Below the pieces are notes generated by a model. The model did no database searches and was not told where the DNA came from. It saw nothing but the letters and a program-made list of their open reading frames with translations. From assembly GCA_030068075.1 (NCBI GenBank), contig CM057831.1:12319370-12383369 (forward strand): 64,000 bases of DNA. The letters are read 5' to 3'. Below, in pieces: positions 35,101 to 43,799 of the stretch. The position numbers and the translations under genes were made by a program. The DNA is from Paguma larvata (lineage: Eukaryota; Chordata; Mammalia; Carnivora; Viverridae). Position 1 is the stretch's first letter; each line of letters begins with the position of its first letter.

Positions 35101-35309
35101 AACAGGGCGCTCTTGCCCTCCCCCGGTTTCAGGGCGCCGCCCAGGCTCTTGCCCTCGGCCGCCTCCCCGCCGTGCCCATTGGTGGTCTTGGCGTCGTGGC
35201 CTTCGGCCTTGGCCCCGTTCTCCAGGGCGCCGTTGGGGCCCGGCGGGCTGCGGGCATCCCTGGCTTCCGGGCTGGCCCCGTTGCTTCTGGAGGCGTCCGC
35301 GGCTTCCAT
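11067..35309 (-). CDS. TRIM29: TRIM29 (ATDC), whole coding region, nine exons, one frameshift in exon 1
   Basis: Coding exons, 5' to 3' on the minus strand: 34504-35309, 26494-26589, 25443-25676, 24065-24263, 21415-21516, 19223-19315, 16960-17055, 14055-14131 and 11067-11129. All introns are GT-AG. With one base restored in exon 1 the lengths sum to 1767 nt, giving 588 residues plus stop, which matches the human length as I recall it. Domains: disordered Ser/Gly-rich N-terminus (about 1-165), B-box 1 (about 173-213), B-box 2 (about 220-260), coiled coil (about 265-350) and a C-terminal region with Tyr/Asn-rich motifs ending SNEAP. There is no RING finger, as is normal for this family member. 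Known roles are cytoplasmic: binding and sequestering p53, supporting the DNA-damage response and keratinocyte integrity, and tuning innate immune signalling. The start has a good context (G at -3 and +4). The sequence as given breaks the frame at codon 230. Confidence 0.96.
11455..11690 (+). repeat. MIR SINE
   Basis: The core includes 'attcccactttatgcatgaa' and 'cagagaggctaagcaacctc', followed by 'gggatttgaaccctagc'. It is nearly full length. Confidence 0.75.
12266..12400 (+). mobile_element. Carnivore tRNA-Lys SINE, short older form
   Basis: The head reads 'ggcacctggctggctcagtg', followed by the A/B-box-like tRNA body and an A-rich tail without the long CT body. It is flanked by an imperfect 13-bp duplication (aacaatgcaagag at 12253-12265 and agcagtgcaagag at 12402-12414). 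It interrupts a MIR-like element. Confidence 0.85.
12715..12860 (+). repeat. MIR-like element
   Basis: Core motifs 'acagatgtggaaactgtggc' and 'gaggtcacacagcaagttgg' followed by a CCAGGCCTCCTGACC-type tail. Confidence 0.55.
14055..14131 (-). CDS. TRIM29: TRIM29 coding exon 8
   Basis: The exon is 77 nt. It completes a split Gly codon and then encodes YPSLIRSQSP through GKQTLL (544-568), leaving in phase 0. The acceptor is CTGTAG|GCTATC and the donor CTG|GTGAGT. It is basic and Ser/Gln/Pro-rich. The human counterpart as remembered reads LMRSQSPKAQ and KQTML at the variable spots. Confidence 0.93.
14132..16959 (-). other. TRIM29 intron 7
   Basis: A GT-AG intron of 2,828 nt. No repeat or internal exon was recognised. 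It is GC-rich, so it contains long stop-free stretches (for example 14704-15510 on the minus strand) that do not look like protein. Confidence 0.85.
16960..17055 (-). CDS. TRIM29: TRIM29 coding exon 7
   Basis: The exon is 96 nt with split Gly codons at both ends. It encodes NYTSRVWEYSSTIQNSE onward to GSSSFSLK (512-542). The acceptor is GCCAG|GGAAC and the donor AAAG|GTGAGC. The stretch NSEDMPAVQG is one residue shorter than the human NSDNDLPVVQG I recall. This is an in-frame indel in a flexible part of the protein. Confidence 0.94.
17056..19222 (-). other. TRIM29 intron 6
   Basis: A GT-AG intron of 2,167 nt. An L2 remnant occupies about 17225-17710. A short CA/CACGTG-rich patch lies at 19045-19070. 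Nothing else was recognised. Confidence 0.85.
17225..17710 (+). repeat. L2 LINE remnant, sense
   Basis: It follows the L2 3'-end order: pyrimidine-rich clusters, 'ccccgctgggctccatgggg', 'cagcacccggcactaagcct' and an 'aatgaatggaag' end. Confidence 0.6.
19223..19315 (-). CDS. TRIM29: TRIM29 coding exon 6
   Basis: The exon is 93 nt with split Gly codons at both ends. It encodes GARTSYQPGS through NNLYGTK (481-510). The acceptor is CACAG|GTGGGG and the donor AAAG|GTGAGA. The core KNFNNLYGTK is the TRIM29 signature. Ser/Arg/Pro-rich residues before it look disordered and could be phosphorylated, which is inference only. Confidence 0.95.
19316..21414 (-). other. TRIM29 intron 5
   Basis: A GT-AG intron of 2,099 nt. 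It contains a 14-G run with further G runs beside it (19711-19740). No interspersed repeat was recognised. Confidence 0.85.
21415..21516 (-). CDS. TRIM29: TRIM29 coding exon 5
   Basis: The exon is 102 nt and has split codons at both ends. It encodes the remainder of Gly446, then GDHRYMNNYA through YLTPK (447-479), then the first base of codon 480. The acceptor is CCCAG|GCGGTG and the donor AAGG|GTAAGG. It includes the typical TRIM29 motif SAPDTMKRYSMYLTPK. The segment between NNY and EWS (ANSYTS) differs somewhat from the human sequence as I remember it. Confidence 0.95.
21765..21960 (+). repeat. MIR SINE
   Basis: Core 'gacagataaggaaactgagg' followed by 'gatgtcacatggccaataag' and 'gtgtgaaccc', in canonical order. 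Confidence 0.75.
22850..23065 (-). repeat. MIR SINE, antisense
   Basis: In reverse orientation: 'gggtctgaatcctaaccaca', then 'ctctgagccccagccttctc' and 'atctgtgaaatgcagcatgg', the complement of the MIR core. Confidence 0.7.
24065..24263 (-). CDS. TRIM29: TRIM29 coding exon 4: post-coiled-coil region
   Basis: The exon is 199 nt, entering in phase 0 and leaving after the first base of a Gly codon. It encodes EFGALMSNYS through RNHMEN (about 380-445). It carries a proline-rich PPPLPTY stretch and a conserved Cys/Met/Lys-rich helix (NVCMRHVEKMCKADL). The acceptor is GGTAG|GAATTT and the donor AACG|GTAGG. It matches human TRIM29 almost residue for residue as I recall it. Confidence 0.96.
24640..25060 (+). 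repeat. L2 LINE 3' end, sense
   Basis: The typical L2 3' order is clear: 'ccttcaagacccagttcaaa', 'ctcctccacaaagctgtctt', then 'gattgtagctcctgggaggc' and 'cacagcacctagcagagtcc'. Confidence 0.75.
25255..25345. repeat. (GATG)n microsatellite, imperfect
   Basis: Tandem GGAT/GATG units with single-base interruptions, in TRIM29 intron 3. It is likely length-variable. Confidence 0.85.
25443..25676 (-). CDS. TRIM29: TRIM29 coding exon 3: main coiled coil
   Basis: The exon is 234 nt, phase 0 at both ends, and encodes 78 residues (about 302-379), from SFTTNEKAIL to SDSVLFLQ. It is highly charged and heptad-like, forming the bulk of the coiled coil. The acceptor is CCCAG|AGCTTT. Upstream in the intron lies a run of 21 T (on the gene strand) beginning 46 nt from the exon. 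The donor is CAG|GTAACA. A GATG-type microsatellite begins about 95 nt into the following intron. Confidence 0.96.
25677..26493 (-). other. TRIM29 intron 2
   Basis: A GT-AG intron of 817 nt. Its 3' end on the gene strand carries a 21-T run (25723-25743 on the plus strand) close to the exon 3 acceptor. No element was recognised elsewhere. Confidence 0.85.
26494..26589 (-). CDS. TRIM29: TRIM29 coding exon 2: start of the coiled coil
   Basis: The exon is 96 nt, phase 0 at both ends, and encodes 32 residues (about 270-301), from TELSLQKEQL to EKDRIK. The acceptor reads CCCACAG|ACAGAG and the donor AAG|GTGAGC. The composition is rich in Glu, Lys and Gln with leucine/isoleucine spacing, fitting the coiled coil that lets TRIM proteins dimerise. 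It differs from my recollection of the human exon by one conservative change (Val for Ile in IIEVED). Confidence 0.96.
28700..28900 (-). repeat. MIR fragment, antisense
   Basis: 'tttgaacccagtcaccgcca' followed by 'gtgctctgtgcctcagtggc' is the MIR complement in its usual order. Confidence 0.6.
29990..30150 (+). repeat. MIR fragment
   Basis: Core 'ccgttttgcagattcagaaa' followed by 'ctaaggcctaaaaagatggc', with a diverged CACAACCAG stretch after it. Confidence 0.55.
30915..31085 (+). mobile_element. MER5A-like nonautonomous DNA transposon relic
   Basis: The order of 'ttcccaacctggtcacacat', 'acttaaaatacagatcccag' and 'accaggtgactccaat' follows the MER5 (hAT-Charlie) pattern as I recall it. It is diverged and the terminal repeats are not clear. 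Confidence 0.5.
31150..31368 (+). mobile_element. Felid tRNA-Lys SINE, full length
   Basis: It has a tRNA-like head ('ggggctcctgggtggctccg'), a body with CT-rich stretch and an AATAAATAAG tail. It sits in TRIM29 intron 1, antisense to the gene. Confidence 0.9.
31395..31550 (-). repeat. MIR SINE, antisense
   Basis: 'gtgacttcgggtaagtctct' followed by 'ttcatctacaaaatgggcgc', the complement of the MIR 5' half and core. Confidence 0.65.
33857..33879. repeat. (CA)n microsatellite
   Basis: A short dinucleotide run in a longer CA-rich patch (33785-33960) in TRIM29 intron 1. Confidence 0.85.
34504..35309 (-). CDS. TRIM29: TRIM29 coding exon 1: N-terminus, B-box 1, most of B-box 2; one base missing
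   Basis: The exon starts MEAADASRSN and encodes residues 1-269 of the intended protein. B-box 1 zinc ligands are visible at C174, C177, C188, C191, C196 and H199. B-box 2 begins with C226 and H229 and, in the next frame, continues with C237, C243, C245, C248, H253 and H256. The exon is 806 nt, where the phase-0 junction into exon 2 needs 807. The reading frame shifts after 34621 (codon 230, Gly). The two frames on either side both match TRIM29 closely, so the break is one missing base, not a different exon. Left unrepaired, 28 foreign residues follow and a stop falls at 34533-34535. The donor is GAG|GTAATG. The exon is strongly CpG-rich, as expected near a promoter. Confidence 0.95.
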
Positions 35310-35330
35310 GGCGGGTCACTGGGCTGGCGC
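34600..35330. promoter_or_regulatory. CpG-rich region over TRIM29 exon 1
   Basis: CG dinucleotides are dense across the first exon and thin out upstream and in intron 1. This is typical of a CpG island covering a first exon. Part of the density comes from Gly/Ala/Arg/Pro codons. Confidence 0.6.
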
Positions 35331-35600
35331 GTTTGGGACTTGCTGGGGCTGCAGGTGGGTGACCTCTCCGGGCCGGCGTCTCAGAGGGGAGTGGGACAGG
35401 CGACCAGAGCCCAGAGACACACCTATAGAGAGCAGGGGAGGAAAAGAAGGAGGAGGAGGAGGAGGGGAAGGAGGAGGAGGAGCGGAGGGAGAGGAGGGGC
35501 AGCAGGCCCAAGCCTGACACAACGGGCCCAGGAAGAGCAGGCAGCTCCGGAGCCAGCAGAGCGGCTAATTAGGCGGGGGGGCCCCCCGCCCTGCATTCAT
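35310..35600 (-). promoter_or_regulatory. TRIM29: TRIM29 5' UTR and core promoter region
   Basis: The segment lies immediately upstream of the ATG in CpG-rich sequence continuous with exon 1. It holds a 49-nt all-purine run on the plus strand (all pyrimidine on the gene strand, 35434-35482). It also holds a TAATTA homeobox-type core (35566-35571) and a perfect 9-bp GC inverted repeat (35572-35590). No convincing TATA box is seen; CTATAG near 35424 is the closest. The transcription start cannot be placed from sequence alone. Confidence 0.5.
35434..35499 (+). repeat. Polypurine (GGA)n tract upstream of TRIM29
   Basis: 49 consecutive purines (35434-35482), one C, then 16 more purines. The gene strand is the pyrimidine-rich complement. 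It lies 125-190 bp upstream of the ATG, so it may be in the 5' UTR or core promoter. Confidence 0.8.
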
Positions 35601-35984
35601 ACCTAACCTGGTTTCTAAAGGACCTGGGTTTGGTTTTGTTTTTTTTTTTTCCTCCCCTGGTTTAATTATTTTCCGTAGCTCAGCAAGCAGCCGCCTCCTT
35701 CCTTCGGACGCACCTTCTGTTCCCGAGGAAGTGGGGGGCCTCTGTCCTCACAGGTGGGCAGGCTTCACTAAGCCAAGGGGCCCCTGGGGCGGAAGGCGAG
35801 GTGTCTGCAGAGGCCCCGGGGGACAGAGGGCTATTTATTGGGTCACACACGCCAAATAGCCTTGTAATTTGCAGAGGAGAGATTCCCACGCTGGGACAGT
35901 GAACTTGCTTCTGGCCTTAAGGGGAAAGGTGGGTGCAGGGGGAGCTGACTGCAGGCTGTGCAGCGAAGTGGCTCCTGAGTAGTG

Positions 35985-36400
35985 ATCCCCACTTGCCAAC
36001 GTCCAGGCATTGTCCCAGGTGCATTGCCGACGTGAGCTCATTTCAACCCCACCACCACCTGTTCGATGATCCTGTTTGTTTTTAAGGTTTATTTATTTTT
36101 GACAGAGAGAGGGAGAGTAGGGGAGGGGCAGAGAGAGAGGGAGACAGAGGATCCGAGGTGGGCTCTGTGCCGTCAGCGCAGAGCCGGATGCGGGGTTTGA
36201 ACTCACGAACCGTAAGATCATGAGCTGGGCCGAAACTGGACGCTTAACCATCTGAGCCACCCAGGCGCCCCAGAGATCCTGTTTAATAGGTGAGAAAACA
36301 GAAGCTCTGGGAAGATGAGTCGCTGGCCCCAGTCGAGTGGCAGAGTCAGACATTCGAACCCAAGGCCTTTGAGCTACTGATCTTCCTTCTTCAGCCAGGG
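35985..36400 (+). repeat. MIR SINE split by a felid SINE
   Basis: The 5' half (35985-36077, ending with 'caaccccaccaccacctgtt') and the 3' half (36275-36400, with 'ataggtgagaaaacagaagc') join into one MIR once the SINE between them is ignored. Confidence 0.7.
36078..36274 (-). mobile_element. Felid tRNA-Lys SINE, antisense, inserted in a MIR
   Basis: The reverse-complement head ends 'gagccacccaggcgcccc'. The target-site duplication GATCCTGTTT lies at 36068-36077 and 36275-36284. It sits about 0.8 kb upstream of the TRIM29 ATG, in the same orientation as the gene. Confidence 0.92.
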
Positions 36401-36494
36401 CGTCACAGAGCCATCAGAACATCAGCGGAAGCCGACTTCTAGAAGTCATGCCTACCCCAGCAGCCCTGACAAGATGCTCACAGGCCTTATAGTC

Positions 36495-36848
36495 TTTCTT
36501 TTTTTTTTCCATTGGAATTTGTTTTCATGTTTTTTAATAGTTATTTTTGGTGGAGATTTTTATTTTCATCCCAGTATAGTTAACATGCGGTGGAATGTTA
36601 GTTTCAGCTGTGGCACAGAGTGATCTGCCAATTCTGTCCGTCACATCCGCAAAACAAGTGCACGCCTTAGTCCCCATCACCTATTTCCCCCGCCCCCCAC
36701 CTCCCCTCTGGGAACCGGTAGTTTGTTCTCTGTAGTTAAGAGTCTGTTTCTTGGTCTGTCTCTCCCTCTTCTTTTTTTTTTTTTTTTTTTTTGCTCGTTT
36801 GTTTTGTTTCTTAAATTCCACCTAGGAGTGAAATCATATGGTATTTGT
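36495..36848 (-). mobile_element. Carnivore L1 3' end, antisense
   Basis: It begins with a T-rich stretch (the complement of the A tail) and contains segments of the L1 3' UTR and the end of ORF2, such as 'aattccacctaggagtgaaa' followed by 'tcatatggtatttgt'. Possible duplication of GGCCTTAT/GGCCCTTAT at the ends. A T run lies at 36773-36792. Confidence 0.8.
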
Positions 36849-37571
36849 CGGCCCTTATGTTACTGCTGCCAGAGCAGGTCAGAACCTGCTTGGACCTTAA
36901 AGACAGAGCACCAGCGAGGAGGGGAATGCAAGCGGTGGCAGGCCAGGTGGCTGAGGCCCTAGGGCCCAAACCCTGCCTTCGCTCTCCTCTGTCTCCAGAG
37001 CAGTTTTGCTGTGTGACTCAGGAAAAAAAAAAAAATCCGCCTGCCCTCTCTGGGCCAGGCCACAGACAGTACCCTCCAAAGAGAGGCCAGTGAGGGGTGA
37101 AACTGTGAGAAATCTCAGAAGGAAGCCGTTTGAGTATGACTGTCGTATAAATACAGGCCTCGGAGGGGCAAAGTGAGAAAAATTACTCCCCCCTGCGTTC
37201 TCTTTCTGGCCACCTGCAGGAACCCTGGGGACCCCTAGCTCCTGCCAAGACATGCCGTCAGGTCACCTCTGGCTGCAACCCACTGCCATGGTCCCGGGAA
37301 GCCAACACCCCATGGAGTAAAGGGCTGAACTTCTCCCAGGCTGGGCGGGACGGGACACAGCAGCAGGCGAGTGTGGTGAGGGTGGCAGGTCCTGGACTGT
37401 GTGGAGGGGGGTGGGTTTCCCTTCCTTTCCCTACAATCCAGGTCAAGTTCTGGGAGCCCTGCCCCTTTGGCTCACTAGACTGAACGGCTAATCCTTTGCA
37501 ATAACAGCTCCTGGGAACAAAAGCAGAGACAAGGTTTTCACAAAGCGGCCAAAATTTTAAGAAGAGGTGGG

Positions 37572-37791
37572 GGGGGGGGGGCGCCTGGGTGGCTCAGTTG
37601 GTTAAGTGTCTGACTTCGGCTCAGGTCATGATTTCACGGTCTGTGAGTTCGGGCCCCGCATCGGCTCTGTGCTGGCGGCTCAGAGCTGGAGCCTGTTTCG
37701 GATTCTGTATCTCCCTCTCTCTCTCTGCCCTTCCCCTGCTCATACTCTGTCTCTATGTCTCTCAAAAATAAATAAACATTAAAAAAAAAAG
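37572..37791 (+). mobile_element. Felid tRNA-Lys SINE, full length, perfect 13-bp target duplication
   Basis: The head starts in a G run and reads 'gcgcctgggtggctcagttg', with a complete body and AAATAAATAAACATT tail. The duplication AAGAAGAGGTGGG lies at 37559-37571 and 37792-37804 without mismatch, suggesting a fairly recent insertion. Confidence 0.95.
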
Positions 37792-38324
37792 AAGAAGAGG
37801 TGGGAGGGTAGTGTCGGAGATGGAGAGGGCTGGCTTCACACTGGGCTTTCTTCTTACCTGATGCCTCTGTTCCCAGCCCCTACTAAGCCCCTCTTGTTTG
37901 CACTCACTGGGAAGTTGGCTAGGAGCTCATTGGGCCTTCTGGGGTGGAGAACCCTTTCTCAAAAAGGCAGGCCCAATTCCCCTGGGCTCTTGCTCGAGGG
38001 GTGGAGGGAGAGGTAGAGAAAGAGCAGCACTGGTCTGTTGGGTGGGGACATGCCCTTCCCTCTTCCCCGATAGTGTCTCCCCCGCCCTGTGAGAACAGCC
38101 TGTGAAGAAGAAAGGGAGGAGCCGAAGAGGAACCCCACACGCTCCAGTTATGGACCCCACATCGGTGTTGGCTGAACCTGAGGTGCCATGCCTGTGGGTG
38201 TCTGCTATTCCTTAGAATTCATGCATCTGTCTTCCAGGAGTCGGGGCAAAGATTCTGAACCTTGGGAACAGGTCAACATAGAGCAGACGCTCAGAAAATA
38301 CTTGTTTTCTAGATGGGTGGGTAG

Positions 38325-38425
38325 GTGGTTAGATGGATGGATGGATGGATGGATGGATGGGTGGTTAGATGGATGGATGGATGGGTGGATGGATGGGTGG
38401 GTGGATGGATGGATGGGTAGGTGGG
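38325..38425. repeat. (GGAT)n microsatellite, imperfect
   Basis: About 100 bp of TGGA/GATG units with G-for-A interruptions. It was probably polymorphic. Confidence 0.85.
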
Positions 38426-40897
38426 AGGGATGAGTGGATAGTTGGCAAATTGGATACAATTGAAAGAAAGGGGAAGAAGAAAGATACATGGGAAGGAAAG
38501 AGGTAAGAGGCAGGCAGGAAGGAGGAGGGTAGGTAGTGGGTAGCTAAGTGGACTGACCAATTTTAGCCCTGCCTCCAGGGTGAAAAAGCACTGGTTTGTG
38601 GCATTTGCCAGCTTCTCCCATCCCGGCCAATTCCAAGCAACCGACACGAGGCGTTCTGGGAACAGAGGCACCCTATTGGCTCCCGAGCCAGTATAAGCTG
38701 GTTCCGGCACATCACGGAGGATTGGTGGGGGGATCGAAGTAGATAAGTTGACTGCAGGAGGGAAGGTAGAGCGACCGGTGCCGGAGGATGCCGCTCTCAG
38801 TTGTCCTGGGGGAGGAGGACAGGTTCAAGGGACTTCAGGGCAACGGAAGACAAGGCTAATTTCTCTCCTCCATGAGCCCTTCCCTCCACTGCAGGTCCTC
38901 AGGGATGGCCCCCTCCTCCGAGCGCCTGTAACACCCCTTGTCTGTCCTGCTAGAGGCGTCTCGCCCGGACCACCCCATGTCGCCAAATATTCTCTCATTC
39001 ACTCGGGTTTCTCGGAAACCCTTGCACGTGCCAGGCTCCGAACGGGGACTGATCACGGAGACATGAGTGAGTCCCAGACCTCGCCGCTGGGAGCTTACAG
39101 TCAGTCCGGTGAGAAACAGAGCAGTGAGTCAACTGCTTGAACATGGCATGAGCGGCGACTGAGAGACACCTGTGCGAGTGGCTCGGGCTTCCCGGAGGAG
39201 GAGAGGCCTGGGACACGCTGAGAGAGGTCGGTGCCTCCAAACAGGCTGAGCACGGCTCGCTTCCCCACGGCCCGGGCACAGGGACGCCCTCCCGGGCCAG
39301 CGTTTGAGCTGGCTCCCAGAGACTTATTTGGTTCAATTCCCAGTCGAAGCTGGGTGGCTGGCTTTTTGGTCCTCCTGAGCAATGGGTCCCGGACCCCTCC
39401 CTTCCTTGGGGGGCTGCTCCCTGCGAGTGCCTGGTGGACGGTAGAGTCTCCAGGGGGTCCCCAGAATCCAGGTGCTAAAAAGACATTCTCAGGTGAAGAA
39501 GGCGAAGAAAGAGTTGTCCTTCCCGGACTGGCTGCAGCCCTCACACACTTCCCCAAGCCCCTCGGCCGGTGGGGCTGAGCCAGAGAAGCAAGGTTTTCTA
39601 CCTGCCTGAGGGCTGAGGTCTGGGGTGGGCACCGAGAACCCTCCGTGGGGAGTGATCGCCCCCAGAGCTCCCCAGACCCCTCGCTCCAGCTCTGCCCACC
39701 AAAGGGCCTAAACACACTCGACCCCACCTGCCCGGGGTCCCGCCCCTCTGCAGCCCCAAACCCAGTTGCCCAAGTTCCACGGAAACACATTTCCTGATGA
39801 CCTGCAGGGCCTATGTGTCACGTGCCAATGGGGGCAAAAAGCCCCCAAAGCCTGAGGTGTCCACCACTGCGACTTGGGAGTGGGGGGCTGGCCATAAAGG
39901 GATCTCTTCATTTTTAAAGGCCTGGGAAGAAAGGGATCCCGTGAGCCACCCCCTACCGCCCCCCCCCGTCAGTCACTCATCTCCCATCTTATCTGTTCAC
40001 CCCGAAGCCTAGCTTAAAGCCTTCCTGCTGAAAACAGGTGAGGGTGGGGTTTGGCTGCAGCCCCTACTTTATCCCTTGCGGGTTTTGGAGGAAGAATTGC
40101 CAGCAGGTGTGGCCTCCAGAGAAGCATCCTTATGGAGCTGGGGTGAAGTCTGTTCCTTTAGATGAGGCAGGCCCGGCCAGCCCCCGCCGAGTCCCTCTCT
40201 CCCACGCCCACCTACCAGCCAACCCCCAGCTTCCTCCCGGCCTTCTTTCATGAGGCATCTCGAAGCTGTTCCCCTCCTAAGAAGCCTCCCTTGATTCAAC
40301 GGGTGGAGCGGCCTCACCCACCCACAGCTGGGGCCTGGTAACACCTGACTCCATCACCAATCACCTCCAGATGAAAGAGGGAACCCCTTAAGAGGAGAAA
40401 ACTCCTCCGGCTTCCTTGAAACCCCGGGGTTGGGAGGGAGCCGCTGCCTCTGAGCAAGACCGTCTCGAACCGTCCTCTAAAAGACTCGCAAGGAAGACGA
40501 GGTCTCCACCTCCTGCAGCCGTCGCATCAGGCTCTGGGACCACTCGGTGCAGGCAGTTCTTTGAGTCTAACTTAGATATTCTATATGTTTTAGTCAGAGA
40601 GGAGGAACTGAGCCTCCAGCTCAGCAAAGAACAAGATGAGGGACAATGGCATCCGTGAGGGGACAGCTCTGGTCCATTCTGAGTGCGCCTATGTTGCTTT
40701 TAACTTCTCGGCATCTCTGTCCCTTGGGACATCTCTGTAACTTCTAGTTACAGGCAGCAGCAGGAAGGCTGGGGGGGTTCAAAACTTTATAGCAACCAGA
40801 GAACTTCTGGTTCACTTTCTCATGTCTGCTAGCCTAACAGTCAGGGTTTATCCTGAAGTTGGAGGCGTTGAGACCGTACATCAGGAAGAACTCTCTA

Positions 40898-41017
40898 GGG
40901 GCGCCGGGGTGGCTCAGTCAGTTGAGCGTCCGACTCTTGTTTTCAGCTCAGGTCAAGATCCAGGGTCGTGGCATTGAGCCCTGAGTCAGGCTCTGCACTG
41001 AGCATGGAGCCTGTTTG

Positions 41018-41069
<52 letters not shown>

Positions 41070-41070
41070 A
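40898..41070 (+). mobile_element. Felid tRNA-Lys SINE ending in an expanded (TC)n tract
   Basis: Head 'ggggcgccggggtggctcag', tRNA-like body, then about 45 bp of TC repeats (41021-41065) where the CT-rich body normally continues. No clear A tail follows. Confidence 0.88.
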
Positions 41071-42184
41071 GAAGGAGAAGGAGGGAGAAGGAAGGGGAAA
41101 ACAAAAATGACAGCAACACTAACAACAACTTTAAAACCAGGACTGATCTCAACCTGCCTAGACTGTTCCGGGCCTCCACCGGGGAGGGGAATGGAAGGGG
41201 GAGGAACAGACTCTTGGAGCACACCTTCGGTGAGCCATGGTCTCACCCTGGGGTGCAGAGAAAATCTGACACTGTCCCCACCTTCAAGGGCCCTTGGCCG
41301 ACCGGGCCCTCGGGGCTCACGCAATAGTCTTCTTACCCTTCCTTCTGCTCCACGACCTCCCCTTTCCTCCTTCCAGGCCTTCTGCTCCCCTCCCCCCCGG
41401 AAAAGACACTGGGCCTTAACTGTAGCTCTCATGTAAGCAGAAGCAAGGAGGCGCCTCCCCAGGGGCAAACGGTGAGGTCTGGCTCTGGCGGCACGACCCT
41501 GACCTAGGACCCCTTCAAAATGAAGTTCACAGCAGCATCCACGGTCCCCAAGGCCCCTGGCTCGGCACTTGCCTGGGCCTCCGGGACAACGGCCCTTCGG
41601 ATCAGGCTGACTTCTCCCCGCGGCTCCCAATCAACACCCACAAAGGAGGAGGTGATGATTGGTTTCATGTGTCACCTTCACAAAGCCGTAATCCCCAGTC
41701 ATATAATCAAACGCTAATCCAGGTGTTGCTGGGAAGGGATTTTCATAGACGCGGTTAATAGCTACAGCCAGTTGACTTTAAGCAAAGATTATCCTCTCTA
41801 ATGGGGTCGGGCCTCATTGAATCGGTTGAAAGGCCCGAAGAGTAAAAACTAAGGTCTCCTGGAGAAGCAGAAGATTCTGCCTCCGAACTGTACCATCGGC
41901 TCCAGCCGGAGTCTCCGACCGGCCAGCCCGCCCTCTGGATTCGGAGCCACCAGTCCCCAAGACGACATGAGCCAGTCCCTTGAATGGAATCTCTTTGTTT
42001 AAATACACACCCTATAGGTTCTCTGTTTCTCTCTGAAATCCTGGCTGATTCCTGCCGCGGCCCAGCTCCGAGGGGCTCCTCATGAGAGGGGCGCCTCCGG
42101 AAAGCCTGCGGGCGTTGGCTGTCGGTGGGTGCAGCCGGGTTGGGGTGAGCGTAGCATGCCGGGGGTGGTTTGGGCGGAGGAGGC

Positions 42185-42350
42185 CTGGACCTTTCTTGGC
42201 GTGTGACTCTGGGCAAGTTACTTAATCCCTCGGAGCCGGTTCCCCGGCCTACACAATGAGACTAATGGAAGCTCCTTGGCAGGACCGGGGAGGGATTAAG
42301 GAGGTAACAGCGGTGACCATGTCCGGACGGTGCGCGGCTCGCAAGAACTG
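42185..42350 (-). repeat. MIR SINE, antisense
   Basis: 'gtgactctgggcaagttact' and 'taatccctcggagccggttc' are complement MIR motifs in order. Confidence 0.65.
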
Positions 42351-43309
42351 CTCAGAGAGGTCTTTGTTGAATGTATCGCTTTAAGGGGAAAGGAGCAGGG
42401 CTTTCCTCTGCCTGAGGAAGAATAGGGGTGGGGGAATTTTCTAGGGGATGGCTGGGCTTCCTTCCCGCCCCCGGCCTGGGTGGGGCGAGGCCTTTAGCCC
42501 TCTGCGCCTGGCTCTCTTCCATGCCTCTCCCAGGTACCTTCCAGCTCTGAAATTCTGTGATTATAGGGTTGCGTCCCACAGAGAAGGGCAGTGAAAATAA
42601 TTAAAGGCTTGGAAAACACAACCGGAGAGCAAAGGGTGAAGGGCGCTGGGATTATTTAGCCCGGAGAAGGGGTGGTTTAATAACCCCCTTCTTAACCAGG
42701 GCGGGTGACTTGGATGTAGGCACCGGCCGGCCTCTCTCTCCTCCTCCAGAGGGCAAACGAGAGGGGACAGGCTCCTGGCCCGGCTGGAGGGACCGGAGCC
42801 AGCAGAGCGGCTGTCTCACCTGAGATAACGTCTAGAGGGTTCAGGGGTTGGGAGGGTGATTTGCAGACCTGCCTCGGGATTGGCAAAGGACGGGGTGACC
42901 CCTGAGTTTCCTCCCTGCTGTTTGGTTTCTAGAAACTCCTTTCCCCCAGGATCGTGAGAGCCGGAAGGAGAGAGGAAAAGCTGAGAGCCAACCGAACGGG
43001 GGCGGGGAAGCCGGCCCAGAGGTTAGGAGGGGTCAGTCAGCTCCAGCGCGGGGACCGGCAGGAAAGACACCTGGGCCCTGGGCTGCCCCCAGGACCTCGG
43101 GAGGCACCTGACTTCCCCGTCCCTCCCACGAGGATTAAACACGACCCTTCTGGGGTTCTGGCAGTGCTAACGTCTCCGAAAGACATTAAGGAAGATAGAA
43201 TGCACTCCTCCTCCTGAGGCTGCGGTAGGTAACTCTCTCTCTCCCAAGAAACACGCGCACACGGCCAGTTCCCTCCTGGGGAAGCTGCTTCCTCCTCTCC
43301 ATCATCAGA

Positions 43310-43560
43310 GCGACCATAGTAGCTACTAGTTCTTTACTCTGAGCTCTCTGCCAGGCACAGTACATAGAATATCCCTAACTTTGCAACTCTCTCTGGTACA
43401 GGGCGCACGGTTCAGAGGAGGACACAGATAAAACAGAAGCCCAGAGAGGTGAAGCAACTTGCCCGCAGTCACACAGCAGAGCTGGGACTCAGCCCCGGGG
43501 CCATCCAACCAGGCCACAGCACTGGAGTTCACTACTGACCAGTACGATAACCTTGTCCCC
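43310..43560 (+). repeat. MIR SINE
   Basis: 'ctgccaggcacagtacatag', 'gcccagagaggtgaagcaac' and 'ttgcccgcagtcacacagca' appear in canonical order. Confidence 0.75.
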
Positions 43561-43799
43561 ATCGTAGCAATGAGGGAATGAAGACTGAGAATTATTCATG
43601 AAGGCATCCCAGCTGCCAAACCTGAACATTTCCCCAAAAAACCGAGGGTGATGGAGGGCACCCCCCCTGTCTGCGGCTCTCTCATCCCCATAGAAGGAGG
43701 CAGTACCTGTGAAACCCCCTCAGCAGACAGCAAACAAGGGTCACTCACCTGTCCATCAGAGGGGTCGGACACAATAATATTAATAAATAGCATTACTAT

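Noticed and set aside
35422..35430. Possible TATA box (CTATAG) for TRIM29
   Set aside because: It departs from the TATA consensus and stands alone next to a CpG-rich promoter. I mention it but do not call it.
34416..35606. 396-codon open frame antisense to TRIM29 exon 1
   Set aside because: It is the shadow of GC-rich coding sequence. The peptide is low-complexity and matches nothing I know, while the opposite strand encodes TRIM29.
38325..38425. Direct-repeat array that might suggest a CRISPR
   Set aside because: It is a tetranucleotide microsatellite with no spacers, in vertebrate DNA.
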